A stretch of DNA of 64,000 bases from the NCBI RefSeq assembly GCF_000600335.2, contig NZ_KK088604.1:1-64000 (forward strand), written 5' to 3'. The stretch comes from Rubellimicrobium mesophilum DSM 19309. Its GTDB lineage: Bacteria > Pseudomonadota > Alphaproteobacteria > Rhodobacterales > Rhodobacteraceae. A model generated the notes under the pieces. The model saw only the letters and a program-made list of their open reading frames with translations. It ran no database searches and was not told the origin of the DNA. How positions within the stretch are numbered: position 1 is the first letter of the stretch; each line of letters starts with the position of its first letter. Of the stretch, positions 56,413 through 64,000 are shown piece by piece. The translations under genes were made by a program, and so were the position numbers.

Positions 56413-57189
56413 ATGACCGACAAACCGCTCATGGCCCGCGCCACCGCCGTCTGGCTCGTGGACAACACGACGCTGAACTTCAAGCAGATCGGCGACTTCT
56501 GCGGCCTGCACGAGCTCGAGGTCCAGGGCATCGCCGACGGCGAGGTGGCGCAGGGCGTGAAGGGCTTCGACCCCATCGCCAACAACCAGCTCACCCAGGA
56601 GGAGATCCGCAAGGGCGAGGCCGACGCGGGCTACCGCCTGCGGCTCAAGTTCAACCCCGCCTCGGTGGGCGAGGAGAAGCGCCGCGGCCCCCGCTACACG
56701 CCTCTCTCCAAGCGCCAGGACCGCCCCGCCGCGATCTACTGGCTGGTCAAGTTCCACCCGGAGCTGTCGGACGGCCAGATCGCCAAGCTCGTCGGCACCA
56801 CCAAGCCCACGATCCAGACCATCCGCGAGCGGACCCACTGGAACATCGGCAACATCGACCCGGTGGACCCGGTGGCGCTCGGCCTCTGCAAGCAGACCGA
56901 GCTGGACTCGGCGATCCAGAAGGCCAACGAGAAGAAGGCCCGCGAGGGCGGCGTCATGTCCGACGACGAGCGGCGCAAGCTCGTCTCGACGCAGGTCTCG
57001 CTTTCGATGGCGCCCGAGCCCCGGATGCCGGCGGCAATCTCGGGCCTCGAGACCTTCTCGCTCAACGACACCCGTGACCCGCGCGGCGAGGAGGAGGAGC
57101 ACGACGAGGCGCTTCCGGACATCCGCGACGCGGACAGCTTCTTCAACCTGCCGGGCGATGACGACGAGGACGACGACTCCCGCCGCTGA
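56413..57189 (+). CDS. trcR: Cell-cycle transcriptional regulator TrcR (DUF1013)
   Basis: A 258-residue alphaproteobacterial regulator: [37 protein letters not shown] (an N-terminal HTH-like domain) and [50 protein letters not shown] (second HTH). The tail is acidic and disordered (DDDEDDDS). In Rhodobacter it is tied to cell-cycle control. GAGGTG lies before the ATG. Divergent from RNase T2, convergent with recR. Confidence 0.88.
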   Translation: MTDKPLMARATAVWLVDNTTLNFKQIGDFCGLHELEVQGIADGEVAQGVKGFDPIANNQLTQEEIRKGEADAGYRLRLKFNPASVGEEKRRGPRYTPLSKRQDRPAAIYWLVKFHPELSDGQIAKLVGTTKPTIQTIRERTHWNIGNIDPVDPVALGLCKQTELDSAIQKANEKKAREGGVMSDDERRKLVSTQVSLSMAPEPRMPAAISGLETFSLNDTRDPRGEEEEHDEALPDIRDADSFFNLPGDDDEDDDSRR

Positions 57190-57243
57190 GGAGCCTCCTC
57201 AGGTGCGCATCCCGACACGTGCGAAGCGGTTTCGGGATGCGCC

Positions 57244-57836
57244 TCAAAGCGCGCGGCGCGCCCGCAGCGCCGCTCCGATCGTCCCCTCGTCGAGGTAGTC
57301 GAGCTCGCCCCCACAGGCACGCCCTGGGCGAGCGTCGTCACCGTCACCCCCTTGAGGTGGTCGGCGATGTAATGGGCCGTCGTCTGGCCATCCACGGTGG
57401 CGCCGAGCGCGAGGATCACTTCCGAGACGCCCTCGTCCTTGACCCGATCGGCAAGCTTGGGGATGCGCAGCTCCTCCGGCCCGATGGAGTCGAGCGCCGA
57501 CAGCGTCCCGCCGAGGACATGGTAGCGGCCCTTGAAGGCGCCGGTGCGCTCCATGGCCCAGAGGTCCTCGACGTCCTCGACCACGCAGATCTGGCCGTTC
57601 CGCCGCCGCTCGTCCTCGCAGATGGGGCAAAGGTCGTGCTGGCCGATGTTGCCGCAGTTCACGCATTCGCGGACCGTGGTCCCGACCTCGCGCATGGCAT
57701 CGGCGAGCGGCAGGAGCAGCGTCCCGCGCTTCTTCACCAGATGGAGCACGGCACGGCGCGCGGAGCGGGGGCCGAGGCCCGGCAAGCGGGCCATCAGCGC
57801 GATCAGGCCCTCGATGTCGGCGGGGGCGTCGGCCAT
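57244..57836 (-). CDS. recR: Recombination protein RecR (one frameshift at the C-terminus)
   Basis: Acts with RecF/RecO in loading RecA on gapped DNA. Helix-hairpin-helix [20 protein letters not shown], zinc finger [16 protein letters not shown] and Toprim domain [28 protein letters not shown] all present. The C-terminal [19 protein letters not shown].. needs one extra G at about 57310; as written the frame drifts out after GVPVG. The repaired protein is 198 aa. Its ATG overlaps the ybaB stop (TGATG). Confidence 0.92.
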
Positions 57837-58180
57837 CAGAGACCGGGCATCATGCCCGGGGGCAGGCCCAGCCCCTCGGTGACCTTGCGCATCTCGTCGT
57901 TCATGCGCTCCGCCCCTTTCCCCTGCGCGTCCTTGACGGCAGCGAGGATCAGGTCCTCGACCATCTCGCGGTCCTCCTCGCGGAAGATCGAGGGGTCGAT
58001 GGAGAGGGCCTTGAGGTCGCCCTTGGCGGTGGCCGTCACCTTGACGAGGCCGCCCCCGGCCTGGCCCTCGACGGTGATGGTGTCGAGGCTGGCCTGCATC
58101 TCGGCCACCTTGCCCTGCATCTCCTGGGCGGCCTTCATCATCCGGGCCATGTCGCCCAGGTTCCCGAGCCCCTTCAGCAT
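57836..58180 (-). CDS. ybaB: Nucleoid-associated protein YbaB/EbfC
   Basis: A 114-residue DNA-binding protein: [32 protein letters not shown] (coiled-coil), [52 protein letters not shown]. The family forms pincer-like dimers on DNA. It lies between dnaX and recR, the standard order, and is coupled to recR. Confidence 0.94.
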   Translation of the reverse strand: MLKGLGNLGDMARMMKAAQEMQGKVAEMQASLDTITVEGQAGGGLVKVTATAKGDLKALSIDPSIFREEDREMVEDLILAAVKDAQGKGAERMNDEMRKVTEGLGLPPGMMPGL

Positions 58181-58241
58181 CGCGCGTCCTTTCGGTTGAT
58201 CCCTGGGGAGATATTCATGCGGCGCGAGGGGGGCAAGGGCG

Positions 58242-59990
58242 TCAGCCCTCCTCGAAGGGGTCCCACTCGTCCGGCACCTCGGGGAGCGCCTCGGCTTGCG
58301 CCGCCTGGGCCTTCTCCTCGCGGGACTGGACCTTGAGCTTCGCTCCGGGGAAGGCGCCGAGGGCGGCCTGCACGAGGGGATGAGAGAGGGCCTCGGCCTC
58401 CAGAGCGGAGGCTTGGGCGGCCTCGGCCTCGCGGATCGTGGGGGCACCGCCCTCGGCCACCACGGAGACGGCCCAGCGGGTGCCGGTCCAGGCCTGCAGG
58501 CGCTGGCCGAGGCGCTGGGGGAGGTCGGGCGCGGCCATGGGGGCCAGCTCGAACTCGATGCGGCCGGGCTGGTAGCGGGCGAGGCGGATGCCAGTCTCGA
58601 CCGCCATCAGGAGGCCGATGTCGCGCTGGTCGCGGATGAGCTGCACCACGTCCTCGAAGCGCGCGAAGCGGTCGAGGGGGTGGGGCTGCGAGGCCGGCAG
58701 GGTGGCCGGGCCGCCCATCGGGAGACCGGAGACGGCGCGCGAGGCCTGCGGGACTGGTGCGCGAGGCGCGGCGGCCGGGGCCGAGGGGGCCATCGCGGCG
58801 CCGTTCGCACGACCGTTCTGCAGGGTTCGGACCAGTTCCTCCGGGCTCGGCAGGTCGGCCACATGGGTCAGCCGGATCACCGCCATCTCGGCGGCCATCA
58901 TGGCGTTGGGGGCGACGGCCACCTCCTCCAGCGCCTTGAGGAGCATCTGCCAGAACCGCGCCAGGACCCGCATCGGGATCGCCTGCCCCATGGCTTGGCC
59001 ACGTGCGCGTTCGTCGGGAGAGAGCGTCGGATCGTCGGCCGCACCGGGCGAGACCTTGAGGACCGAGACCCAGTGGGCGATCTCGGCGAGGTCGCGGAGC
59101 ACCATCACCGGGTCGGCACCGTCGGCGTACTGGGCACCCAGCTCCTCCAAGGCCCCGGCGGCGTCGCCCTTCAGGATCAGGTCGAAGAGGTCGAGCACCC
59201 GCCCCCGGTCGGCGAGGCCCAGCATGGACCGGACCTGCTCGGCGGTGGCGACGCCTCCTCCGGCGATGGCCTGGTCGAGGAGCGAGGTCGCGTCGCGGGC
59301 CGACCCCTCGGCGGCGCGGGCGATCAGGGCCAGCGCGCCGTCCTCGATCTCCGCACCCTCGGCACTCGCGATCTTGCGGAGGAGGTTCATCATCACCTCC
59401 GGCTCGATGCGGCGGAGGTCGAAGCGCTGGCAGCGCGACAGAACCGTGACCGGGACCTTGCGGATCTCGGTGGTGGCGAAGATGAACTTCACGTGCTCGG
59501 GCGGCTCCTCCAGCGTCTTCAACAGGGCGTTGAAGGCGTTGGTGGAGAGCATGTGCACTTCGTCGATGATGTAGACCTTGTAGCGCGCCTCGGCGGCCCG
59601 GTAGCGGACCGAGTCGATGATCTCGCGGATGTCGCCCACGCCGGTGCGGGAGGCGGCGTCCATCTCCAGCACGTCGACGTGGCGGCCCTCGCTGATCGCG
59701 CGGCAATGCACGCAGACGCCGCAGGGATCGGTCGTCGGCCCGCCGGTGCCGTCCGGGCCGATGCAGTTGAGGCCCTTGGCGATGATGCGCGCGGTCGTGG
59801 TCTTCCCGGTGCCCCGGATGCCGGTCAGGATGAAGGCCTGCGCGATCCGTCCCGCCGCGAAGGCGTTCCGCAACGTGCGAACCATCGCCTCCTGCCCGAC
59901 GAGGTCGGCGAAGGTCTCGGGCCGGTACTTGCGGGCGAGGACGCGGTAGGAGGTCTCGGGCGCGGGGTCGGGGATCAGGTCGGCGGGCAA
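58242..59990 (-). CDS. dnaX: DNA polymerase III subunits gamma and tau
   Basis: Clamp-loader ATPase of 582 residues: VLARKYRPETFADLVGQE, Walker A GIRGTGKTTTARIIAKGLNC, zinc module CGVCVHC (with preceding Cys), Walker B-like VYIIDEVHMLS, sensor ATTEIRKVPVTVLSRCQRF. Domain III and an alanine/proline linker are followed by a tau C-terminal part (LPEVPDEWDPFEEG). Start ATG at 59990. First gene of dnaX-ybaB-recR. Confidence 0.95.
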   Translation of the reverse strand: MPADLIPDPAPETSYRVLARKYRPETFADLVGQEAMVRTLRNAFAAGRIAQAFILTGIRGTGKTTTARIIAKGLNCIGPDGTGGPTTDPCGVCVHCRAISEGRHVDVLEMDAASRTGVGDIREIIDSVRYRAAEARYKVYIIDEVHMLSTNAFNALLKTLEEPPEHVKFIFATTEIRKVPVTVLSRCQRFDLRRIEPEVMMNLLRKIASAEGAEIEDGALALIARAAEGSARDATSLLDQAIAGGGVATAEQVRSMLGLADRGRVLDLFDLILKGDAAGALEELGAQYADGADPVMVLRDLAEIAHWVSVLKVSPGAADDPTLSPDERARGQAMGQAIPMRVLARFWQMLLKALEEVAVAPNAMMAAEMAVIRLTHVADLPSPEELVRTLQNGRANGAAMAPSAPAAAPRAPVPQASRAVSGLPMGGPATLPASQPHPLDRFARFEDVVQLIRDQRDIGLLMAVETGIRLARYQPGRIEFELAPMAAPDLPQRLGQRLQAWTGTRWAVSVVAEGGAPTIREAEAAQASALEAEALSHPLVQAALGAFPGAKLKVQSREEKAQAAQAEALPEVPDEWDPFEEG

Positions 59991-60049
59991 GGACAGGCTC
60001 CGGGGAGGGAACGTCCCAACCTAGGCACTCCCCCCCGAAGGGGCAACGC

Positions 60050-61126
60050 TCACTTCTGCCGGGGCGGGGTCAGGCTCGCATCCGTGGGAGCGAGGTGCCC
60101 GGAGCGCCACGCCGCGACCGCCGAAAGGAGCGTACGGGCGGCGTTCCTCACCTCCTCCTGGATGGCGGTGTCGCGGTCCAGCGCGTCGTGGCTGGTGGCG
60201 TAGGGCTCCCAGTAGCCGATGTAGCGGTCCATCTCGGCCATGCCCCCGGCGGGGCGCAGCTCCATGAAGCGGAGCCAGTCCGAAAGCGCGCGGCGGACGC
60301 CGGTGGCGCCCTCCACGTCGCCATGGACCACGACCGAGAAGAGCCGGTCCTTCAGGTGCCGCGGATACGGCCAGCCGTCCAGCTCCAGCTTCTTCGCCTT
60401 GGCGGCGTCCTTGCCGTGGGTGGCGGAGGGGTCCGGGTTGCCGCCGTCGGCGCAGACCATCCGGTCGATCATCAGCTTGAGGGGCGAGCTCGCCTGATAC
60501 CAGTGGACCGGCGAGACGATCAGGATGCCGTGGGCCGCGACCCACATGGGGAAGATCTCGTTCATCCAGTCCTGCGCCTGGCCGAGGCTGTAGTTCGGGT
60601 AGCAGGAGCAGGGCCAGTGGCAGAGCGCGGCGGCGGTGGAGAAGCACCCCTTGCAGGGGTGGATGTGCCGCCCGTATTCCGAGGCGAGGCGCGAGAGGTC
60701 GAGAACCTCGACCTCGGCCTTCGCCTCCACCAGCACCTCGCGGGCGACCTCCACGAGGCGCCAGCTCTTGGACATCTCGCCGGGGCAGGTGTGCTCGGAG
60801 CGGGTGGAGCCGTTGACGATCAGTATGCGCGACGGAAGCGACGCGTCCTCGTGCCGGGCCCGCGCCGCCTCGATGGCCTCCTTGGCGGCGATCCAGTCCA
60901 CGGCGAGGTCGTAGTCGGGATCGGCGTAGCCGGGGCCTGCCTTGCGGGTGCGGGGGCTCTTGTTGCCGGCGTCGTATTCCTGCCACGCGGCCTCGGCGAG
61001 GCGGTCGAGCTCGGCCCCGAGGCCGTCGAAGGAGGGGCCCGGGAACTGGGCGCGGAACCGCGCGACGAAGGCCGCGCGGTCGATATGGGCGTCGGGCATC
61101 CCCTTGCGGGGCTTGGGCGCGAACAT
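60050..61126 (-). CDS. NADPH-dependent FMN reductase/flavodoxin-like protein, 358 aa
   Basis: Residues about 90-290 form a flavodoxin-fold domain: SRILIVNGSTRSEHTCPGEMSKSW (FMN phosphate loop GSTR), cysteines in IHPCKGCFSTAAALCHWPCSCYP (iron-sulfur-flavoprotein-like C-x2-C at CKGC), and WVAAHGILIVSPVHWYQASSPLKLMIDRM. An uncommon N-terminal 85-residue extension (DAHIDRAAFVARFRAQFPGPSFD) precedes it. GGAGG lies five bases before the ATG at 61126. It lies 57 bases downstream of rsgA. Redox partner unknown. Confidence 0.82.
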   Translation of the reverse strand: MFAPKPRKGMPDAHIDRAAFVARFRAQFPGPSFDGLGAELDRLAEAAWQEYDAGNKSPRTRKAGPGYADPDYDLAVDWIAAKEAIEAARARHEDASLPSRILIVNGSTRSEHTCPGEMSKSWRLVEVAREVLVEAKAEVEVLDLSRLASEYGRHIHPCKGCFSTAAALCHWPCSCYPNYSLGQAQDWMNEIFPMWVAAHGILIVSPVHWYQASSPLKLMIDRMVCADGGNPDPSATHGKDAAKAKKLELDGWPYPRHLKDRLFSVVVHGDVEGATGVRRALSDWLRFMELRPAGGMAEMDRYIGYWEPYATSHDALDRDTAIQEEVRNAARTLLSAVAAWRSGHLAPTDASLTPPRQK

Positions 61127-61183
61127 GAGGACCTCCGCTTCCGGGCCTGCGGGCACAAGCCGGAAGCGGAGCGGAGGGTTCCC

Positions 61184-62212
61184 TCAGGTGCCGGGGCCCC
61201 GCCGCTTCCATTGGGATCGCTCCATGCCCGCCCGGGTCGCCTTGGCCCAGGCGCGGGTGCGGGCGTGGCGCTCGTGCAGCGACTCGGTATGGAAGCGGTC
61301 CTCGCGCTCGAGCTTCTGGTAGCGGTGGAGCCGATCGGCCTCCAGGTCCCCCGCCGCGATGGCGGCCTGGACGGCGCAGCCGGGCTCGCCCTCATGCGCG
61401 CAGTCGCGGAAGCGGCAGCCTCGGGCCAGATCCTCGATGTCGGCGAAGACGGCCGAGATGCCCTCCGCCGCCTCCAGCATCCCCAGCTCGCGCATCCCGG
61501 GCGTGTCGATGAGGCAGCCGCCCGCCACGGTGGGCCGAAGGCTCCGGGCGGTGGTCGTGTGCCGCCCCTTGGCGTCGTCCTCGCGGATGCCCTGGGTGAG
61601 GGCCTCCGTCCCGGTGAGCCCGTTCTGGAGCGTGGTCTTGCCGACGCCGGAGGAGCCGACGAGGGCGAGGGTCTGCCCCGCCGCGACCCATGGGTGGAGG
61701 CGCGCCACCTCCTCCGGATCGAGCGCGTTCAGGGCCAGCGCCGTGACGAGCGGCGAGAGGCGGCGTGCCTCGCGCAGGTAGCGCTCGGGGTCCCCCGCCT
61801 GGTCGGCCTTGGTCAGGATCACGAGGGGGAGGCATCCGGCGCTCAGGGCCACCGCGAGGTAGCGCTCGAGCCGCGCCGCCGAGAAGTCGGCGTTGCAGGA
61901 GGTGACGATGCCCAGAGTGTCCACGTTCGCGGCGAGGAGCTGCCTCTCGGAGCTGTCGCCCGCGACCTTGCGGGAGAGCTCGGTCAATGGGTCGAGCCGC
62001 CGGACGGCGCGGGTGCCGTCGTGGAGCAGCCAGTCGCCCACCGCGAAGCGTCCCGTCCCCTCGGGGGCGAGAAGGCGGAGCCCGCCGGGCAGGACGGTCA
62101 GGTGGCTCCTCTGCACCTCGGCCACGCGGGCGGGCGAAAGGGGTTCGCCAGGGGTGACCTGGCGGGCGAAATGGGGGGTCCAGCCCAGGCTGGACAGATC
62201 GGTGTCGATCAA
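61184..62212 (-). CDS. rsgA: Ribosome small subunit GTPase RsgA
   Basis: Circularly permuted GTPase of 30S maturation, 342 aa: N-terminal OB fold, G4 ILTKADQAGD, G1 LVGSSGVGKTTLQNGL, G3 IDTPGMREL and a C-terminal zinc domain with CRFRDCAHEGEPGC. The G-motif order (G4-G1-G3) is diagnostic. No strong ribosome site. It is followed by the flavoprotein gene. Confidence 0.94.
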   Translation of the reverse strand: MIDTDLSSLGWTPHFARQVTPGEPLSPARVAEVQRSHLTVLPGGLRLLAPEGTGRFAVGDWLLHDGTRAVRRLDPLTELSRKVAGDSSERQLLAANVDTLGIVTSCNADFSAARLERYLAVALSAGCLPLVILTKADQAGDPERYLREARRLSPLVTALALNALDPEEVARLHPWVAAGQTLALVGSSGVGKTTLQNGLTGTEALTQGIREDDAKGRHTTTARSLRPTVAGGCLIDTPGMRELGMLEAAEGISAVFADIEDLARGCRFRDCAHEGEPGCAVQAAIAAGDLEADRLHRYQKLEREDRFHTESLHERHARTRAWAKATRAGMERSQWKRRGPGT

Positions 62213-62356
62213 GATGAGGGTCCCGGAACGAAGGAAGGTTCACGCGGGAGGACCCGCGCGCGGCTTCGCATCGGGCAGCGGAGGCCTTTAGCGGCGTCCG
62301 GCCCGGAGGGTGACGGCAATCTCCATCTTCGCCCTCCCTGTTCCAGGGGTCCTACG

Positions 62357-62453
62357 GTGAGAGGCTGGACACGACCCAGACGGGTCTCGTTGCGGCTGCT
62401 TCCTTCCGGACCTGACCGGGTTGGCGAGGCGCCTGCCCGCGCCAACCTCTCGG
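62357..62453 (-). ncRNA. ffs: Signal recognition particle RNA, 4.5S type
   Basis: On the minus strand the conserved domain IV core GTCAGGTCCGGAAGGAAGCA (with the tetraloop GGAA) is followed by GCCGCAACGAGACC; the ends CGAGAGGTTGG and CCAGCCTCTC pair over about ten bases. Length near 97 nt is typical of the small bacterial SRP RNA. It scaffolds Ffh for co-translational membrane targeting. It sits between rsgA and the M24-like gene, near dnaX. Confidence 0.93.
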
Positions 62454-62550
62454 GCCCGCATATAGGCCCGCCCGGCCCTTCACGCAAGGACGTTGCCAGG
62501 GACACCCCTGACAGGGCAGCATCGCAGCGAGCCATGGCCCGAGGAGCCCC

Positions 62551-63924
62551 ATGCCCCGTCTCATCGAGATCGACTGGCCCGACCACGGGATGCCGGACCT
62601 GCCCCCTGCCCTTTCCCTCGCCGAGCTCGACGCGCGGCTCGACCTCGTGCGGGCCGGCATGGAGGCGCGGGGCTTCGGGACGCTCGTCGTCTATGGCGAC
62701 CGGGAGCACGCGGCGAACCTCCACTGGCTCACCGGCTTCGACCCGCGCTTCGAGGAGGCGCTGCTGGTCGTCACGCCCGGCGCGGCGCAGCTCCTCGTGG
62801 GCAACGAGTGCCTGCCCTATGCCGATATCTCGCCCCTGGTGGCCGCAGGGCGGATCGCCGCGCATCTGGTGCCGTCGCTGTCGCTGATCTCGCAGCCGCG
62901 CCGGGGGATGCGGCTGCGCGAGGCCATCGAGCGGTTCGTCCCGATGGGCGGCCGGATCGGCGCGGCGGGGTGGAAGTACTGGGGGCCGGAGGAGGTGGAC
63001 AACCCGGCCACCGCGCTCGACCTCCCCTCCGTGCTGGCGGACCTCCTGCGGACCCGGGGGCGCGTGGAGAACGCGGGCGAGATGTTCATGCACCCCGGCC
63101 ACGGGCTGCGCTGCACCGTGGATGCCGCCGAGATCGCGCGGCTCGAGTTCGCGAACGCGGTGGCGGCTCGGGCCGTGCGGCGGATGGCCTTCGCGCTGCG
63201 CGAGGGAATGACCGACTTCGAGGCGGTGGAGGAGGCGCGCCTCCCCGGGCTGCCGCTCTCCTGCCACGTCACCTTCGCCACCGGCGCCCGCGCCCATCAG
63301 GGGATGTCGAGCCCGACGGGGGAGGTGCTGCGGCGGGGGTCGCCGGCCAGCTTCAACGTCGCGCCGCAGGGCGCCAACATCTGCCGGGCGGGCTGGGTCG
63401 CCACGAGCGAGGCCGACCTGCCGGAGGGGGCGCGGGACACGCTGGGCGCCTTCGTGGGACCCTACTTCGAGGCCATGTCGGACTGGTGCGGCCTCATGCG
63501 GCCGGGCGTCGGCGGCGGGCAGGTCTGGGAGCACATGATGAACCGCCTGCCCCCGGACCTCTTCGGCGTGACGCTGAACCCGGGGCACCTGATCGGGATG
63601 GACGAGTGGATATCCTCCCCCGTCTTCCGCGACTCCGACCTTCCGCTGAGGTCGGGTATGGCGATGCAGATGGACGTGATCCCGGGGCATCCCGTTCACG
63701 CCACCACCCGGCTCGAGGACGGCTACGTGATCGCCGACGAGGCGCTGCGCGCCGACCTCGCCGCGCGGTTCCCGGAGGTCGCCGGTCGCTGCGAGGCGCG
63801 GGCGGGGTTCATGCGCGGGACGCTCGGCATGGACGTGCCGGAGACCCTGCTGCCGCTCGCCGACACCTGCGGGATCCTGGCGCCGTTCCTGCTGGCGCCC
63901 CGCCGGGTGCTGACGCTCGGCTGA
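62551..63924 (+). CDS. M24 (Xaa-Pro aminopeptidase-like) family protein, possibly inactive
   Basis: A 457-residue protein with a creatinase-type N-terminal domain (LDLVRAGMEARGFGTLVVYGDREHAANLHWLTGFDPRFEEALLVV) and a pita-bread C-terminal domain (GLRCTVDAAEIARLEFANAVAARAVRRM, then HQGMSSPTGEVLRRGSPASFNVAPQGANICRAGWV). In M24 enzymes the D...D metal pair should lie in the region that reads SFNVAPQGANICRAG here, and no aspartates occur there. The His is present (NPGHLIGMDEW), one Glu position reads Asp (MQMDVIPGH), and the last (TTRLEDGYVI) is kept. A non-peptidase or regulatory role is possible. It is followed by only 76 bases of non-coding sequence at the window end. Confidence 0.8.
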   Translation: MPRLIEIDWPDHGMPDLPPALSLAELDARLDLVRAGMEARGFGTLVVYGDREHAANLHWLTGFDPRFEEALLVVTPGAAQLLVGNECLPYADISPLVAAGRIAAHLVPSLSLISQPRRGMRLREAIERFVPMGGRIGAAGWKYWGPEEVDNPATALDLPSVLADLLRTRGRVENAGEMFMHPGHGLRCTVDAAEIARLEFANAVAARAVRRMAFALREGMTDFEAVEEARLPGLPLSCHVTFATGARAHQGMSSPTGEVLRRGSPASFNVAPQGANICRAGWVATSEADLPEGARDTLGAFVGPYFEAMSDWCGLMRPGVGGGQVWEHMMNRLPPDLFGVTLNPGHLIGMDEWISSPVFRDSDLPLRSGMAMQMDVIPGHPVHATTRLEDGYVIADEALRADLAARFPEVAGRCEARAGFMRGTLGMDVPETLLPLADTCGILAPFLLAPRRVLTLG

Positions 63925-64000
63925 GAGGCGAGGCGCCCCACGCGCCAGGCACGTGTTTCGCCTCCCTGATCGGGCTTCGTCTCGCGCCGGCCGGGACGGG

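Noticed and set aside
53854-57189. A continuous 1,111-codon open frame on the plus strand
   Set aside because: Its first part is the small hypothetical gene, its middle is antisense to the AI-2E and RNase T2 genes with Arg/Pro/Gln-rich shadow composition, and only the last 258 codons (TrcR) look like a protein. High GC keeps the frame open by chance.

Overview
This window is chromosomal DNA of a high-GC alphaproteobacterium, most likely a member of the Rhodobacterales (Roseobacter/Rhodobacter lineage). The evidence is its content and gene order: pckA divergent from a chvI-chvG-hprK-rapZ-EIIA(Man)-HPr run, rpsU divergent from COQ9, hemC/hemE/hemF close together, a TrcR (DUF1013) cell-cycle regulator, a short kinase-only HprK, and yejABEF. 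This is family and synteny reasoning from memory; no search was run.

Layout. Positions 1-5,930 are an accessory, mobile-element-rich segment: the right end of an IS5-like element that has clipped a Roadblock/LC7 gene, three small orphan genes, two related secreted RTX-type calcium-binding proteins, a dnaE2 fragment, and two truncated transposase fragments. This segment stops exactly at the 3' end of a tRNA-Met(CAT) gene (5,937-6,013), a classical island boundary. From 6 to 16.4 kb come an FAD-linked 2-hydroxyacid dehydrogenase, the haem genes hemC, hemE and hemF with a membrane protein of unknown function between the last two, an RsmC-like methyltransferase, clpS, a HAD hydrolase and a DacF/SPOR D,D-carboxypeptidase. 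From 16.6 to 30.2 kb lie yejABEF (peptide uptake), a membrane-anchored cytochrome c, pheA, lldD, nudC, a 5'-nucleotidase, two phosphatase-like genes and rpsU. From 30.3 to 38.1 kb lie COQ9, a quinone oxidoreductase, two tiny glycine-rich hydrophilic proteins, etfBA, hbd, and a TetR regulator with a clear palindromic operator next to a DMT exporter.

From 38 to 47 kb lie a chemoreceptor and the regulatory PTS/two-component block (HPr, EIIA-Man, RapZ, HprK, ChvG, ChvI), divergent from pckA. A tandem LacI-type half-site lies upstream of pckA. No sugar permease (EIIB/C/D) is present, so this PTS is likely regulatory and couples carbon and envelope state to gluconeogenesis. From 47 to 64 kb lie a lipocalin-like lipoprotein, an acyltransferase-like membrane protein, an aldo/keto reductase, a phytanoyl-CoA dioxygenase pseudogene, an SDR, metG, a cation-diffusion facilitator, an AI-2E transporter, RNase T2, trcR, the dnaX-ybaB-recR recombination/replication operon, a flavoprotein, rsgA, the SRP 4.5S RNA and an M24-like protein that seems to lack metal ligands.

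A strong caution for the reader: at least eight otherwise healthy genes (hemF, a HAD gene, dacF twice, yejE, pheA twice, chvG, recR, and also the dnaE2 remnant) are broken by single-base shifts, mostly missing bases in G/C runs. The pattern looks like sequencing/consensus error rather than gene decay. I annotate these genes across the shifts and separate them from the truly deleted phytanoyl dioxygenase and the IS-truncated genes. I did not find a convincing entirely new multi-gene system; the most interesting leads are listed in the findings.
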